The translations under genes were made by a program, and so were the position numbers. Below the pieces are notes generated by a model. The model did not search any database, was not told the DNA's origin, and was given only the letters and a program-made list of their open reading frames with translations. Shown one piece after another: positions 55,934 to 63,983 of a DNA stretch of 64,000 bases. Location of the stretch: NCBI GenBank assembly GCA_004211435.1, contig SECS01000005.1, forward strand, positions 1 to 64,000, given 5' to 3'. Source of the DNA: Novosphingobium sp. (GTDB lineage: Bacteria; Pseudomonadota; Alphaproteobacteria; Sphingomonadales; Sphingomonadaceae). Position 1 is the stretch's first letter; every line of letters starts with the position of its first letter.

Positions 55934-56680
55934 TCACGCCTTCTTCTTGGCCGCCTTCTTGTCCGCGTCCTTGGCGGGCTTCTTGCCCTCGGCGCCGCCG
56001 AAGCGGCCCTTGATGAACAGTTCGATCTTGGCCTCGATATCGGCCTCGGTCGGCGTGGCATTGGCCCAACCGAAGTAGATCATGACCGTGCGCTGGCCGA
56101 GCATCAGGTCGATGAACAGCTCGGCCGACTGGTCGTGATCGCCCTCGGGGATAAGGCCATTCTCGGCGAGCTGGCGGAACAGCTGCGCGACGTTGCGCGT
56201 GAAGCGCGAGAAGATCGCGGTGGCGACCGAGCTCATCAGCTCGGGGAAGCGCGCGGACTCGGCGATCATCAGGCGCATCAGCTCGATCGAGCGCTCGCGC
56301 AGCGCGACCTGCGACGAATACTGCGCCGCCTTGCGCAGCGCCGAGACGAGATCATCGCCCGTCTCGAACTCGGGCTTGTCGATCTTGGCCGTGTCGCGCG
56401 CGAAGATCACCTCCTGGAAGATGGCCTCCTTGTCGCCGAAGTGCTGGTAGAGCGTGCGCGTGGCGACACCGGCCACCTTGGCGATGTCGAGCAGCGTCGT
56501 CGCCGCATAGCCGCGGTTGACGAACATGTCGGTCGCGACTTCCATGACCTTGAGCTTGCGCCGCTCGAGTTCGTCGGCGGTCGGGCGTCCCGCGCGGTTA
56601 CGCTTGCGCTTGGGCGGCGCCTTGGCGCGCGCGGAAACGGCAGAAGCCTTCTTCGAAGTCGGGGCGACCTTGTCCAACAT
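55934..56680 (-). CDS. TetR-family regulator with Lys/Ala-rich tails
   Basis: A 248-aa regulator. The helix-turn-helix is KLKVMEVATDMFVNRGYAATTLLDIAKVAGVATRTLYQHFGDKEAIF. A basic N-terminal extension of about 35 residues (SKKASAVSARAKAPPKRKR) and a C-terminal Lys/Ala tail (GKKPAKDADKKAAKKKA) resemble histone H1-like tails, not the usual TetR layout. The ATG at 56680 lies 38 bases downstream of site h. Candidate regulator of the phosphotransferase pair or of the wider cluster. Confidence 0.9.
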   Translation of the reverse strand: MLDKVAPTSKKASAVSARAKAPPKRKRNRAGRPTADELERRKLKVMEVATDMFVNRGYAATTLLDIAKVAGVATRTLYQHFGDKEAIFQEVIFARDTAKIDKPEFETGDDLVSALRKAAQYSSQVALRERSIELMRLMIAESARFPELMSSVATAIFSRFTRNVAQLFRQLAENGLIPEGDHDQSAELFIDLMLGQRTVMIYFGWANATPTEADIEAKIELFIKGRFGGAEGKKPAKDADKKAAKKKA

Positions 56681-56717
56681 TCTACCTCGCTAACGGCGGA
56701 AAAACGGGCTCGCGCAC

Positions 56718-56730
56718 GGAATAATGCAAC
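56718..56730. promoter_or_regulatory. TTGCA-type operator candidate upstream of tetR, site h
   Basis: GGAATAATGCAAC; the minus strand reads GTTGCATTATTCC, nearly identical to site b upstream of iclR. Confidence 0.45.
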
Positions 56731-56819
56731 GCGAGGGCGCGCAAATGGTCAATTTTCGTCCGCGAGACAAGCCCTCTTTCCGCATCTTTTCACCGATTGC
56801 ATTGCATTCCCTCAGTCGA

Positions 56820-58847
56820 TCATATCCGCCGGGCGAGATATGCGCTTTCGTGTATCGCATTGCCGTAGGAACGCGGGGTCCGCGCATCGCCGACCACCTG
56901 AACTTCGATCCCCGAACCGAGCAGTGCGCGCGACAGCGGATCGTACGCCACGCGTCCCGGCGCGACGATCAGGTGCGCGGCCGCGATCGTCTCGCTGCGG
57001 CCGTCGCCGTGGCGAACCGCGACCGAGCCGTCACCGACTTCGGCCAGTTCGACCTCGGTCTCGGGCGCAAGGCCCGCCTGCGCGGCCCAGAGCATGACGT
57101 AGCGCGCGCGCGAACCGATATAGGCGGCGGGCGCGAACTTGGCGCGCGGATCGAGCAAACGAACCTGCCGCCCAGAGCGCGCGAGGTCGAGCGCGAGCTC
57201 GATGCCCTCGGCCCCGCCCCAGACCACGATCGGCCCGTCTTGCAAGGTGTCGATGCCTTCGCTCAGCACGCGATCGATCGTACGCGCGAAACCGCTGTCG
57301 AGCGCCGAGCCGAGGCCCGAGACATCGGGCAGCGCCGCCCTGGCGCCTGTCGCGACGACGACCACGTCGGGCTTCTCGGCAAGCACGTGCTCGACCGTCA
57401 GTTCTTCGCCGAGCCGCACGTCGACGCCGCGCTTGGCGATCATCGTGCGGTGCCAGTCGGGCTGGTAGGCGATCTGCTCGACGTTGCGCAGCGTACGGTA
57501 ATTGCCGGCCCAGTTCATCACACCGCCGAGCCGGTCGGACTTCTCGTAGACGGTGACCTTGTGGCCGATCTCGTGCGCGGTCAGCGCATATTCGAGCCCG
57601 CCCGAGCCGCCGCCGGCGATCAATACCCGCTTGGGCCGGTTGGTCGGCACCAGGCGGTACTCGCGGTCGCGGCCGAAGGCGGCGTTTTGCGCCGAACCGG
57701 CGACGCCTTTGCCGAAGATGTTGCCCTGGAGCAGCGAGGCGCCGGTACGGGTCGACTTGCGGATCTCGTCCTCGCGGCCTTCGGCGATCTTGCGCGGGAA
57801 GTCAGGATCGTCGAGCGACTGGCGGCACGAGGCGTAGAAGTCGGCGGCGTCCTCGGCGACCATCTCGCGCATCTGGTCGGGCGTGTTGACGTTGCAAGAG
57901 CCCATCAGCGGCATGTCGATGCCGCGCGCCTTGAGGCCCTCGCGCGTGCGCTGGATATAGGGCAGCGCCACGAGGTTGGGCACGTAGAAGCCACCGCCGA
58001 TGATCTCGCCCGAATTGACCTCGGGGTCGCGGCTCTTGGCGGGCAGCATCGAGCCGAAGGTACAGTCGAGCGCGTCGATGCCCAGCGCGTGGAGGCGCGG
58101 CGCATATTCGTCGAGGAAGTAGTCGAGATCGTAACCGCCGACGAAGTTCTCGTCGCAGACCAGCCGCGGGATCAGCGGGAAGTCCTTGCCGCAGAGCTCC
58201 TGCGTGCGCTGGATGATCTGCTCGCAGAACAGGAAGCGGTCGGCATATTCGTCGTTGCGGCCGGTGTTCTCGAGCAGCGACAATGTCACGTGCGGCAGCG
58301 AGCCGTGGCAGAAGTGGAACGAGACGTAGTCGTAACCCGCTTCCTTCGAGCGCCGCGCGGCCTGGGCATAGTCCTCGACCAGGTCACGATAGACCTCGGT
58401 CGGGACGACACCGGGCTGCTGGTTGCCGATCGGGTACTTGCCCGTCGGCCCCCAGGCGACCGTGCCGGGGATCCAGCCCTTGCCCGGCTCGAGCGGAAAG
58501 GTCGCGCCGACGCCGGGGATCAGGCCGCCGTAGAACAGCTGGATGCCCGCGAGCGCATTGTTGTGGTGGATCACCTCGACCAACTCGCGCTGACCGATGA
58601 TGTAGGTGTCGTCGTAGAAGCCGAGCATACGCTCGTTGATCAGCCCGTCCCAACGCACGCAGGTCGCGCCGACGCAGACCGCGCCGTAGCCGCCCGCCGC
58701 CAGGGCCTCATAGGCGCCTACGGCCTGGCGGGTAACGTAGCCCCGGTCGTCGGACATGTTCATCGTTGTCGGCGCGTGGACGATGCGGTTCTTGAAGGTC
58801 AGGCCGCGGGTCTGGAACGGCTGCAGCAGGGGATCTGTGGCGGTCAC
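56820..58847 (-). CDS. Dienoyl-CoA reductase-type FMN/FAD oxidoreductase lacking Fe-S cysteines
   Basis: A 675-aa protein with the FadH/BaiCD-like layout: an old-yellow-enzyme TIM barrel (residues 1 to about 340), then a FAD/NAD Rossmann domain beginning at VLIAGGGSGGLEYAL (408-422). Between them, family members carry four cysteines for a [4Fe-4S] cluster. Here residues 356-395 (GREDEIRKSTRTGASLLQGN and on to FGRD) align in position but contain no Cys. The barrel retains HFCHGSLPHVTLSLLENTGRNDEYADR. GTG start at 58847, with AGAGGA six bases upstream. Last gene of the DUF35-thiolase-SDR-reductase operon. Substrate likely an unsaturated ring ketone or enoyl-CoA. Confidence 0.88.
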   Translation of the reverse strand: MTATDPLLQPFQTRGLTFKNRIVHAPTTMNMSDDRGYVTRQAVGAYEALAAGGYGAVCVGATCVRWDGLINERMLGFYDDTYIIGQRELVEVIHHNNALAGIQLFYGGLIPGVGATFPLEPGKGWIPGTVAWGPTGKYPIGNQQPGVVPTEVYRDLVEDYAQAARRSKEAGYDYVSFHFCHGSLPHVTLSLLENTGRNDEYADRFLFCEQIIQRTQELCGKDFPLIPRLVCDENFVGGYDLDYFLDEYAPRLHALGIDALDCTFGSMLPAKSRDPEVNSGEIIGGGFYVPNLVALPYIQRTREGLKARGIDMPLMGSCNVNTPDQMREMVAEDAADFYASCRQSLDDPDFPRKIAEGREDEIRKSTRTGASLLQGNIFGKGVAGSAQNAAFGRDREYRLVPTNRPKRVLIAGGGSGGLEYALTAHEIGHKVTVYEKSDRLGGVMNWAGNYRTLRNVEQIAYQPDWHRTMIAKRGVDVRLGEELTVEHVLAEKPDVVVVATGARAALPDVSGLGSALDSGFARTIDRVLSEGIDTLQDGPIVVWGGAEGIELALDLARSGRQVRLLDPRAKFAPAAYIGSRARYVMLWAAQAGLAPETEVELAEVGDGSVAVRHGDGRSETIAAAHLIVAPGRVAYDPLSRALLGSGIEVQVVGDARTPRSYGNAIHESAYLARRI

Positions 58848-58869
58848 GAAAGGTCCTCTTACGCGCGGG

Positions 58870-59658
58870 TTATGCACCTTGAGCGCGGTCTACGGAGATG
58901 ATGGAGCCCGAGACGAAGCTGGCCCGGTCGGAAGCGAGGAACAGCACCATGTTGGCGATCTCCTCGGGTTGTGCAGGACGGCCGGCGGCGAACACGGCGA
59001 GCGTCTTGTCGCGGCCGCCCAGCTTGTCGTCGAACTGGTCGTAGACGGCCTGGGCCATCGCCGTGTCGGTGAAGCCCGGCAGCACGGCGTTGACGCGAAT
59101 GTCGCCGCCCGCGCGCATGCATTCGAGCGCGGCGCTGCGCGTGAAGTGCGCGATTGCCGCCTTGCTTGCGCCGTAGGAGGCCATCGCCGGATTGCCCTTG
59201 AGCGATGCGGTCGACGAGATGTTGACGATCGCGCCCTTGCCGGCGGGCCGCATGAAGCGCAGCGCCATGGCCATGCCGAACAGCGAGCCGTCGACGTTGA
59301 CCGCGAAAGCCTCGCGATAGGTCTTGCTCATGCCCTCCTCGACCCGGTCGAAGCGCGCGACACCGGCGCTGTTGACCAGCACGTCGATCCTGCCCCAGGT
59401 CTCGGCGATCCAGTCGCCGAGCGCAGTCCAGGCGGTTTCGTCGGTCACGTCGAGAGCGCGGGCCATAGCCGCGCCGCCGTCGCCGCGGATCAGGTCGGCA
59501 GTCTCGGCCGCGCCTGCCTCATTGAAGTCGAGCACCAGCACCGTCGCACCCGCCGCGGCCAGCGCGCGCGCAGAAGCCCGGCCGATGCCCGAAGCGCCGC
59601 CGGTGACGAGCGCGATCCGGCCCGAGAGGTCGATCCAGCCTTCCGCCAGTCCGCTCAT
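58870..59658 (-). CDS. Short-chain dehydrogenase/reductase
   Basis: A 262-aa classical SDR: TGGASGIG, LDFNEAG (NAD-type Asp), LVNSAGVA, NISSTAS, YGASK and VLPGFTDTAM. The C-terminal end reads SGSIISVDRAQGA, where most relatives have VDGG, so the cofactor/substrate lid differs. It lies two bases after the thiolase stop and 22 bases before the FMN/FAD reductase. Confidence 0.92.
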   Translation of the reverse strand: MSGLAEGWIDLSGRIALVTGGASGIGRASARALAAAGATVLVLDFNEAGAAETADLIRGDGGAAMARALDVTDETAWTALGDWIAETWGRIDVLVNSAGVARFDRVEEGMSKTYREAFAVNVDGSLFGMAMALRFMRPAGKGAIVNISSTASLKGNPAMASYGASKAAIAHFTRSAALECMRAGGDIRVNAVLPGFTDTAMAQAVYDQFDDKLGGRDKTLAVFAAGRPAQPEEIANMVLFLASDRASFVSGSIISVDRAQGA

Positions 59659-59660
59659 GA

Positions 59661-60797
59661 TCAGGCCTTTTCGAGAATGTGGACGCCGGCCGCGGCGCCG
59701 AAGCCGAGCACGTGCGACAGTCCGATCTTCGCCCCCGCGACCTGCCGCGCGCCGACCTCGCCGCGCAGCTGCTCGACGACCTCGACCATGTTGGCGACGC
59801 CGGTCGCGCCGATCGGATGGCCCTTCGACAGCAGCCCGCCCGAGACGTTCACGGGAATGCGGCCGCCGAGCGCAGTATCGCCGCTGTCGATCAGCCGCCC
59901 CGCCTCACCCTCCGCGCAGAGGCCGAGGTTCTCGTAGTGGAGGATCTCAGCCGTAGCGAAACAGTCGTGGAGCTCGACGAGATCGAGGTCCTGCGGGCCG
60001 AGCCCGGCCATCTCGTAGGCCTTGGCTGCGGCAAGCTGCGTCACCGAATTGCAGTCGAACATCACCGGATTGCGGGGCTCGTAGGGATCGGAGACGAGCA
60101 TCGAGGCGCGCACGCGCACCGCGCGGCTCAAGCCGATCTCGCGGGCCTTCTTCTCCGAGACCAGTACCAGCGCGGCTGCGCCGTCGACATTGGCCGAGCA
60201 CATCAGCTTGGTCAGCGGCCAGGCGATCATCTCGCTGGCCAGCACTTCCTCGAGCGGGGTCTCCTTGCGGTAGGCCGCTTTGGGATTCATCGTCGCGTGG
60301 TGGTGGTTCTTGACCGCGACCTGGGCGAACTGCTCGAGCGTCGTGCCATAGGCCGCGGCGTGGACCATGCCGGCCTCGGCGAAGACCGCGGGCATCGATT
60401 CCGAACCGAACAGGCCTTCGGGCGGCGGTCCCTCGAACGGCGCGCCGCCGAGCATGCCGCGCGGGTTCTTTTCCGAACCGACGGCCAACACGGCATCGTA
60501 GATCCCGCTCTTGATGCCGATGAAAGCCTCGCGCACAGCGGTCGCACCCGAGGCGCAAGCGTTCGAAACGTTGATGCATGGTACACCGGTCTGGCCGATC
60601 TCCTTGAGCACCTTCTGCCCGAGCATCGACTGCGCGTTGAAGCACGACGAGGCATAGACCGCGCCGATGTCCTTGATCGACAGGCCGGCATCGTCGAGCG
60701 CGCCGAGCGACGCCTCGGCGCCGAGCTGCCAATAGGTCCGGTCCGGATAGCGGCCGAAGGCGATCATCTCGGCGCCGACGATATAGACGTCGCTCAT
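59661..60797 (-). CDS. Thiolase-family protein (SCP-x/lipid-transfer type)
   Basis: A 378-aa thiolase-fold protein. The nucleophilic Cys is Cys81 in NVSNACASGATAV; HDCFATAE and SKGHPIGATG supply the His residues. The usual final CxG loop is replaced by SHVLGFGAAAG, as in SCP-x-type thiolases that work with DUF35 proteins. It is directly preceded by a DUF35 gene (gap of two bases), a pairing seen for steroid side-chain thiolases and aldolases. Probably cleaves a beta-ketoacyl-CoA. Confidence 0.92.
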   Translation of the reverse strand: MSDVYIVGAEMIAFGRYPDRTYWQLGAEASLGALDDAGLSIKDIGAVYASSCFNAQSMLGQKVLKEIGQTGVPCINVSNACASGATAVREAFIGIKSGIYDAVLAVGSEKNPRGMLGGAPFEGPPPEGLFGSESMPAVFAEAGMVHAAAYGTTLEQFAQVAVKNHHHATMNPKAAYRKETPLEEVLASEMIAWPLTKLMCSANVDGAAALVLVSEKKAREIGLSRAVRVRASMLVSDPYEPRNPVMFDCNSVTQLAAAKAYEMAGLGPQDLDLVELHDCFATAEILHYENLGLCAEGEAGRLIDSGDTALGGRIPVNVSGGLLSKGHPIGATGVANMVEVVEQLRGEVGARQVAGAKIGLSHVLGFGAAAGVHILEKA

Positions 60798-60799
60798 GC

Positions 60800-61225
60800 C
60801 TAGTTCTCCCGAGGCTGGAAGTGGAAGCCGATGTAGGGCACGCCTTCCTTGTCGCGCGCGCCGCCGGCATCGTCGAAGACGAGTGCGACCGGCAGGCCGT
60901 GGCGCAGATTCTCCACGTTGACGCCGTGCAGAGTGCCCTTGAGCGTCAGCCCGTCATCGAGATCGACGATCGCCGAGACGAAAGGCACGGCCACGCCCGG
61001 ATAGGAGCGGTGGACCACCGACCAGGTGTGCAGATGCCCGGTCTCGACCGAGCGGAATTCGGCGGGCGGCGTCCGGCTCGCGCAGGCGCGGCAGGCCAGG
61101 GTCCGTTCGATAAAAGCGGCGCCGCACGCATCGCAGCGGAAGCCGGCGATCGATGGGCGGGCATCACTGCCGATGCGGATCACCGTGTTGCCGGGTTTGG
61201 GGGCCACCAGGCCGTCCGTGGTCAA
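60800..61225 (-). CDS. DUF35 OB-fold/zinc-ribbon acyl-CoA-binding protein
   Basis: A 141-aa DUF35 protein: a zinc ribbon with Cys31, Cys34, Cys45 and Cys48 (CDACGAAFIERTLACRAC), then an OB fold (HLHTWSVVHRSYPGVAVPFVSAIVDLDDGLTLKGTLHGV). DUF35 partners bind acyl-CoA and stabilise SCP-x thiolases, aldolases or hydratases. TTG start at 61225, five bases after GGAGAG-ATGGC; the overlapping ATG is out of frame. Heads an operon with the thiolase, SDR and FMN/FAD reductase; site i lies upstream. Confidence 0.92.
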   Translation of the reverse strand: MTTDGLVAPKPGNTVIRIGSDARPSIAGFRCDACGAAFIERTLACRACASRTPPAEFRSVETGHLHTWSVVHRSYPGVAVPFVSAIVDLDDGLTLKGTLHGVNVENLRHGLPVALVFDDAGGARDKEGVPYIGFHFQPREN

Positions 61226-61281
61226 GCCATCTCTCCTCAATTCCCCGCCATCCTTAGCGTCGGAGGCACCCGCGAGTAAAG

Positions 61282-61304
61282 AATGAATAAGGTCTATTGC
61301 AATA
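61282..61304. promoter_or_regulatory. TTGCA-type operator candidate, site i
   Basis: AATGAATA (61282-61289) and the palindrome TATTGCAATA (61295-61304), 57 bases upstream of the DUF35 start. The best-conserved example of the motif. Confidence 0.55.
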
Positions 61305-61374
61305 TGTGATCGCGGGTGCGGAAATTCGGGCCTTGTCGGGCGCCGTCCTCCCGCAGAAGGACGGCGCCAACGGT

Positions 61375-63069
61375 TCAGGCGATGTTGCTGGCGTTGGCTG
61401 CATGCTTCGCGGCGATCCAGCCGAAGACGAAACTCGGCCCGACGCTCGATCCCGCGCCCGGATAGATCCGGCCCATGACCGAAGCCGTCGAGATGCCCGT
61501 GGCATAGAGCCCCGGGATCACCGAGCCGTCGTCCCGCAGCACGCGGGCGTTCTCGTCGGTGACGACGCCGCCGTAGGTCCCGACGTCGCCCGGCACCACG
61601 GGTGCGGCGTAGAACGGCCCGGTCTCGATCGGCCCCAGGGTGTGCGAGCCGTCCTTGCGGTGGAAGTTGCCGAGGAAGTTGTCGTAGGCGCGGTTGCCGC
61701 GGCCAAATTCGCCGTCCACGCCCGCGCGCGCGTCGGCGTTGAACCTGTCGACCGTCTGGCGCAGGATATTCCGGTCGACGCCAATCAGGTCGGCCAGTTC
61801 CTCGATCGTGTCTGCCTGCTTGAAGAAGCCGCTTTCGAGCCAGGCCTTGGGCGGCGTGCCGCCGTGATAGTCGTTCCGCCCCTTCTGGTCGCCGATCCAC
61901 CACGAGTGCACGGCGGGCACGACCTTGTCGCGCTTGAGCATGTTCTGGCAGAACTCCATGTAGGAGCCGCCTTCGTTCATGTAACGAACGCCCGACTGGT
62001 CGACGACGATCGAATGCGGCTTGGCATAATGTGTCTGACCGCCGGCGAGCTCGCCCAGCGCGACGCCGTTGCCCTGGTTCTCCTTGCCTGGCGGGATCGA
62101 CATCTGGTTGCCGACCATCTCTTCCATCTGGCCGAGCGCGGCGCCGATCTTCTGCATCTCGAGGATCATCTCGCCCGTGCTGCCCGGCGTCGCCGCGGTC
62201 CATTTGGCGGAAGTGCCGGGCTGGTACTTGTCGCGCATTTCCTGGTTGTGGCTGAAGCCGCCGGCGTTCACCAAGACGCCCAGGTTCGCGCCGACGCGCC
62301 AGGGCTTGCCGTTCTTCTCGGTGACCACGCCTTTCACCGCGCCGCTCTCGTCGCGGATGAAGCTGCTGACCTTGCTGTCGACGCGCAGATCGACGCCGGC
62401 CTTGAGGCTGGCCTGCAGCATACGCCCCTGCAGCGCGCCGCCAGCGGTGACCCAGCGCTTGCCGGTGAGCTTGGCCAGGATCATGCGCATGCCGACCTTG
62501 AGCAGGTCGCGCTTGCCCTGCCACGAATGCTTGGCGAGGCCGATCTCGAAGCCTTCGAACAGACGGGCCGGCGTGTTACCCAGGAAGTTGGGCTCCAGCT
62601 TGTCGCGCCAGGGGCCGAGTTCGTTGGAATTGAACAGGTCGGCGATGACCGTGCGCCCGGGCACCGAGCCGCCGGGGCGATCGTCGTAGTAATCGGGCCA
62701 CCACGGTGCGCGGCCCAGCTTGATGCCGTTGTCGACCAGGAAATCGACCATCTTGGGTCCCTCGGTGACATAGGCGCTGCGCTTGGCGGGAGTCGTGCCC
62801 GGCGCATCGAGCGACTGGCCGGCGGTCGCTTCCATATAGGCCATCGACTTCTCGTAGGAATCCTCGACCCCGTCTTCCTTCATGAAGCGGTTGTTCGGGA
62901 TCCACATCACCCCGCCCGAGCGTGATGTCGTGCCGCCGATGCGCGGCATCTTCTCGAGCACGACCACGCTCTTGCCCAGCGAGCGCATGAGTAGCGCCGA
63001 GACCATCGAACCGCCGCCGCTGCCCACCGAGACGAAGTCGAACACTTCGTCGAAAGCCTGTTCGGTCAT
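61375..63069 (-). CDS. 3-Ketosteroid dehydrogenase-like FAD-binding protein
   Basis: A 564-aa flavoprotein of the fumarate reductase/KstD superfamily. The N-terminal Rossmann is VSVGSGGGSMVSALLMRSLG; FAD-binding continues in EKMPRIGGTTSRSGGVMWIP. The C-terminal GLYATGISTASVMGRIYPGAGSSVGPSFVFGWIAAKHA matches the KstD region that carries a catalytic Tyr (Tyr of IYPGAG). It probably introduces a 1,2-double bond into a cyclic ketone. ATG start at 63069 with GGAGGG upstream. It follows the enoyl-CoA hydratase gene by 29 bases. Confidence 0.88.
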   Translation of the reverse strand: MTEQAFDEVFDFVSVGSGGGSMVSALLMRSLGKSVVVLEKMPRIGGTTSRSGGVMWIPNNRFMKEDGVEDSYEKSMAYMEATAGQSLDAPGTTPAKRSAYVTEGPKMVDFLVDNGIKLGRAPWWPDYYDDRPGGSVPGRTVIADLFNSNELGPWRDKLEPNFLGNTPARLFEGFEIGLAKHSWQGKRDLLKVGMRMILAKLTGKRWVTAGGALQGRMLQASLKAGVDLRVDSKVSSFIRDESGAVKGVVTEKNGKPWRVGANLGVLVNAGGFSHNQEMRDKYQPGTSAKWTAATPGSTGEMILEMQKIGAALGQMEEMVGNQMSIPPGKENQGNGVALGELAGGQTHYAKPHSIVVDQSGVRYMNEGGSYMEFCQNMLKRDKVVPAVHSWWIGDQKGRNDYHGGTPPKAWLESGFFKQADTIEELADLIGVDRNILRQTVDRFNADARAGVDGEFGRGNRAYDNFLGNFHRKDGSHTLGPIETGPFYAAPVVPGDVGTYGGVVTDENARVLRDDGSVIPGLYATGISTASVMGRIYPGAGSSVGPSFVFGWIAAKHAANASNIA

Positions 63070-63098
63070 CTGCAATCCCTCCCGTTATCTGATTGTGT

Positions 63099-63983
63099 CT
63101 AAGAGTAGTCGGGCTCGCGCCACCACGGATAGAAGTCAGGCATGTCTTCCGACGCTGTCTCCGGGAAATGCGGCGCGCGCTTGTCCATGTAGGCGCGGAT
63201 GCCCTCGCGCACGTCGCCGGCGCGCGCGCGCGAATAGGTCCCGCGGCTCTCGATCCGGTGCGCTTCCATCGGATGCGCCATGTCGAGACCGCGCCACAGC
63301 ATCTGCCGGGTCAGCGCGATCGATACCGGCGCGGCGTTGTCGATGATCTCGCGCGCCAGGCGCCGGGCGGCGGGCATTAGCTCGTCGGGCGCGAAGACTC
63401 CGCTGACGAGGCGTTCGCGCAGGGCCTCCTGCGCATCGACATGCCGGCCCGAATAGCATCATTCGAGCGCCTTGGAGATGCCCACGAGGCGCGGCAGGAA
63501 GAACGAGGAGCAGACTTCGGGCACCATGCCGCGGCGGGCATAGACGAAGCCGAATTTCGCGGTCTCGCTGGCGAGGCGGATGTCCATCGGTAGTGGCATG
63601 CTGGCGCCGAAACCCGCACAGCCGCCGTTGATCGCGGCGATCACGGGCTTCTTCAACCGATAGAGCCGCAGCGCCAGCGGACCGCCGGGCTCGCGTGCTT
63701 CTTCGCGGGCATAGACCGTCTCGCCACCGGCCCCGAGACCTTCGGTGCGCGCCGCCACGAAGGTCTCGTCGCCGCGCGTCAAGTCCGCGCCGGCGCAGAA
63801 GGCGCGGCCGACGCCGGTGATGATCAACGCGCCCACGCCATCGTCGGCATCGGCACGGTCGAAGGCGGCGAGCAGTTCCTCGATCATCAGCCCGCTGGCG
63901 GCATTGAGCTTGTCCGGGCGGTTGAGCGTCACCGTCGCCACGCCGTCCGCCAGATCGTAGAGGATGTGCTGAAAGTCGCTCAT
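63099..63983 (-). pseudogene. Enoyl-CoA hydratase/isomerase interrupted by in-frame TGA
   Basis: A crotonase-family gene of 294 sense-length codons with an in-frame TGA at 63459-63461 (codon 175). Upstream: LADGVATVTLNRPDKLNAASG, GRAFCAGADL (oxyanion) and INGGCAGFGASMPLPMDIRLAS with the catalytic-region Glu in RRGMVPE, up to ISKALE. Downstream in the same frame: CYSGRHVDAQEALRERLVSG and MPAARRLAREIIDNAAPVSIALTRQM. Relatives read ALEWCYSGR, so TGG to TGA explains it with one base change. Unless this is a sequence error, the product is truncated before the C-terminal trimerisation helices. First gene of the ketosteroid-dehydrogenase-like operon. Confidence 0.85.

Noticed and set aside
60800-62524. 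A 574-aa frame apparently fusing the DUF35 protein to an upstream region
   Set aside because: The upstream part is the antisense-frame shadow of the ketosteroid-dehydrogenase-like gene; the DUF35 gene has its own TTG start and ribosome binding site.
63459-63461. Reading the TGA as selenocysteine or programmed readthrough
   Set aside because: Family members have Trp here, no selenocysteine insertion element is apparent, and a single TGG to TGA change is simpler.
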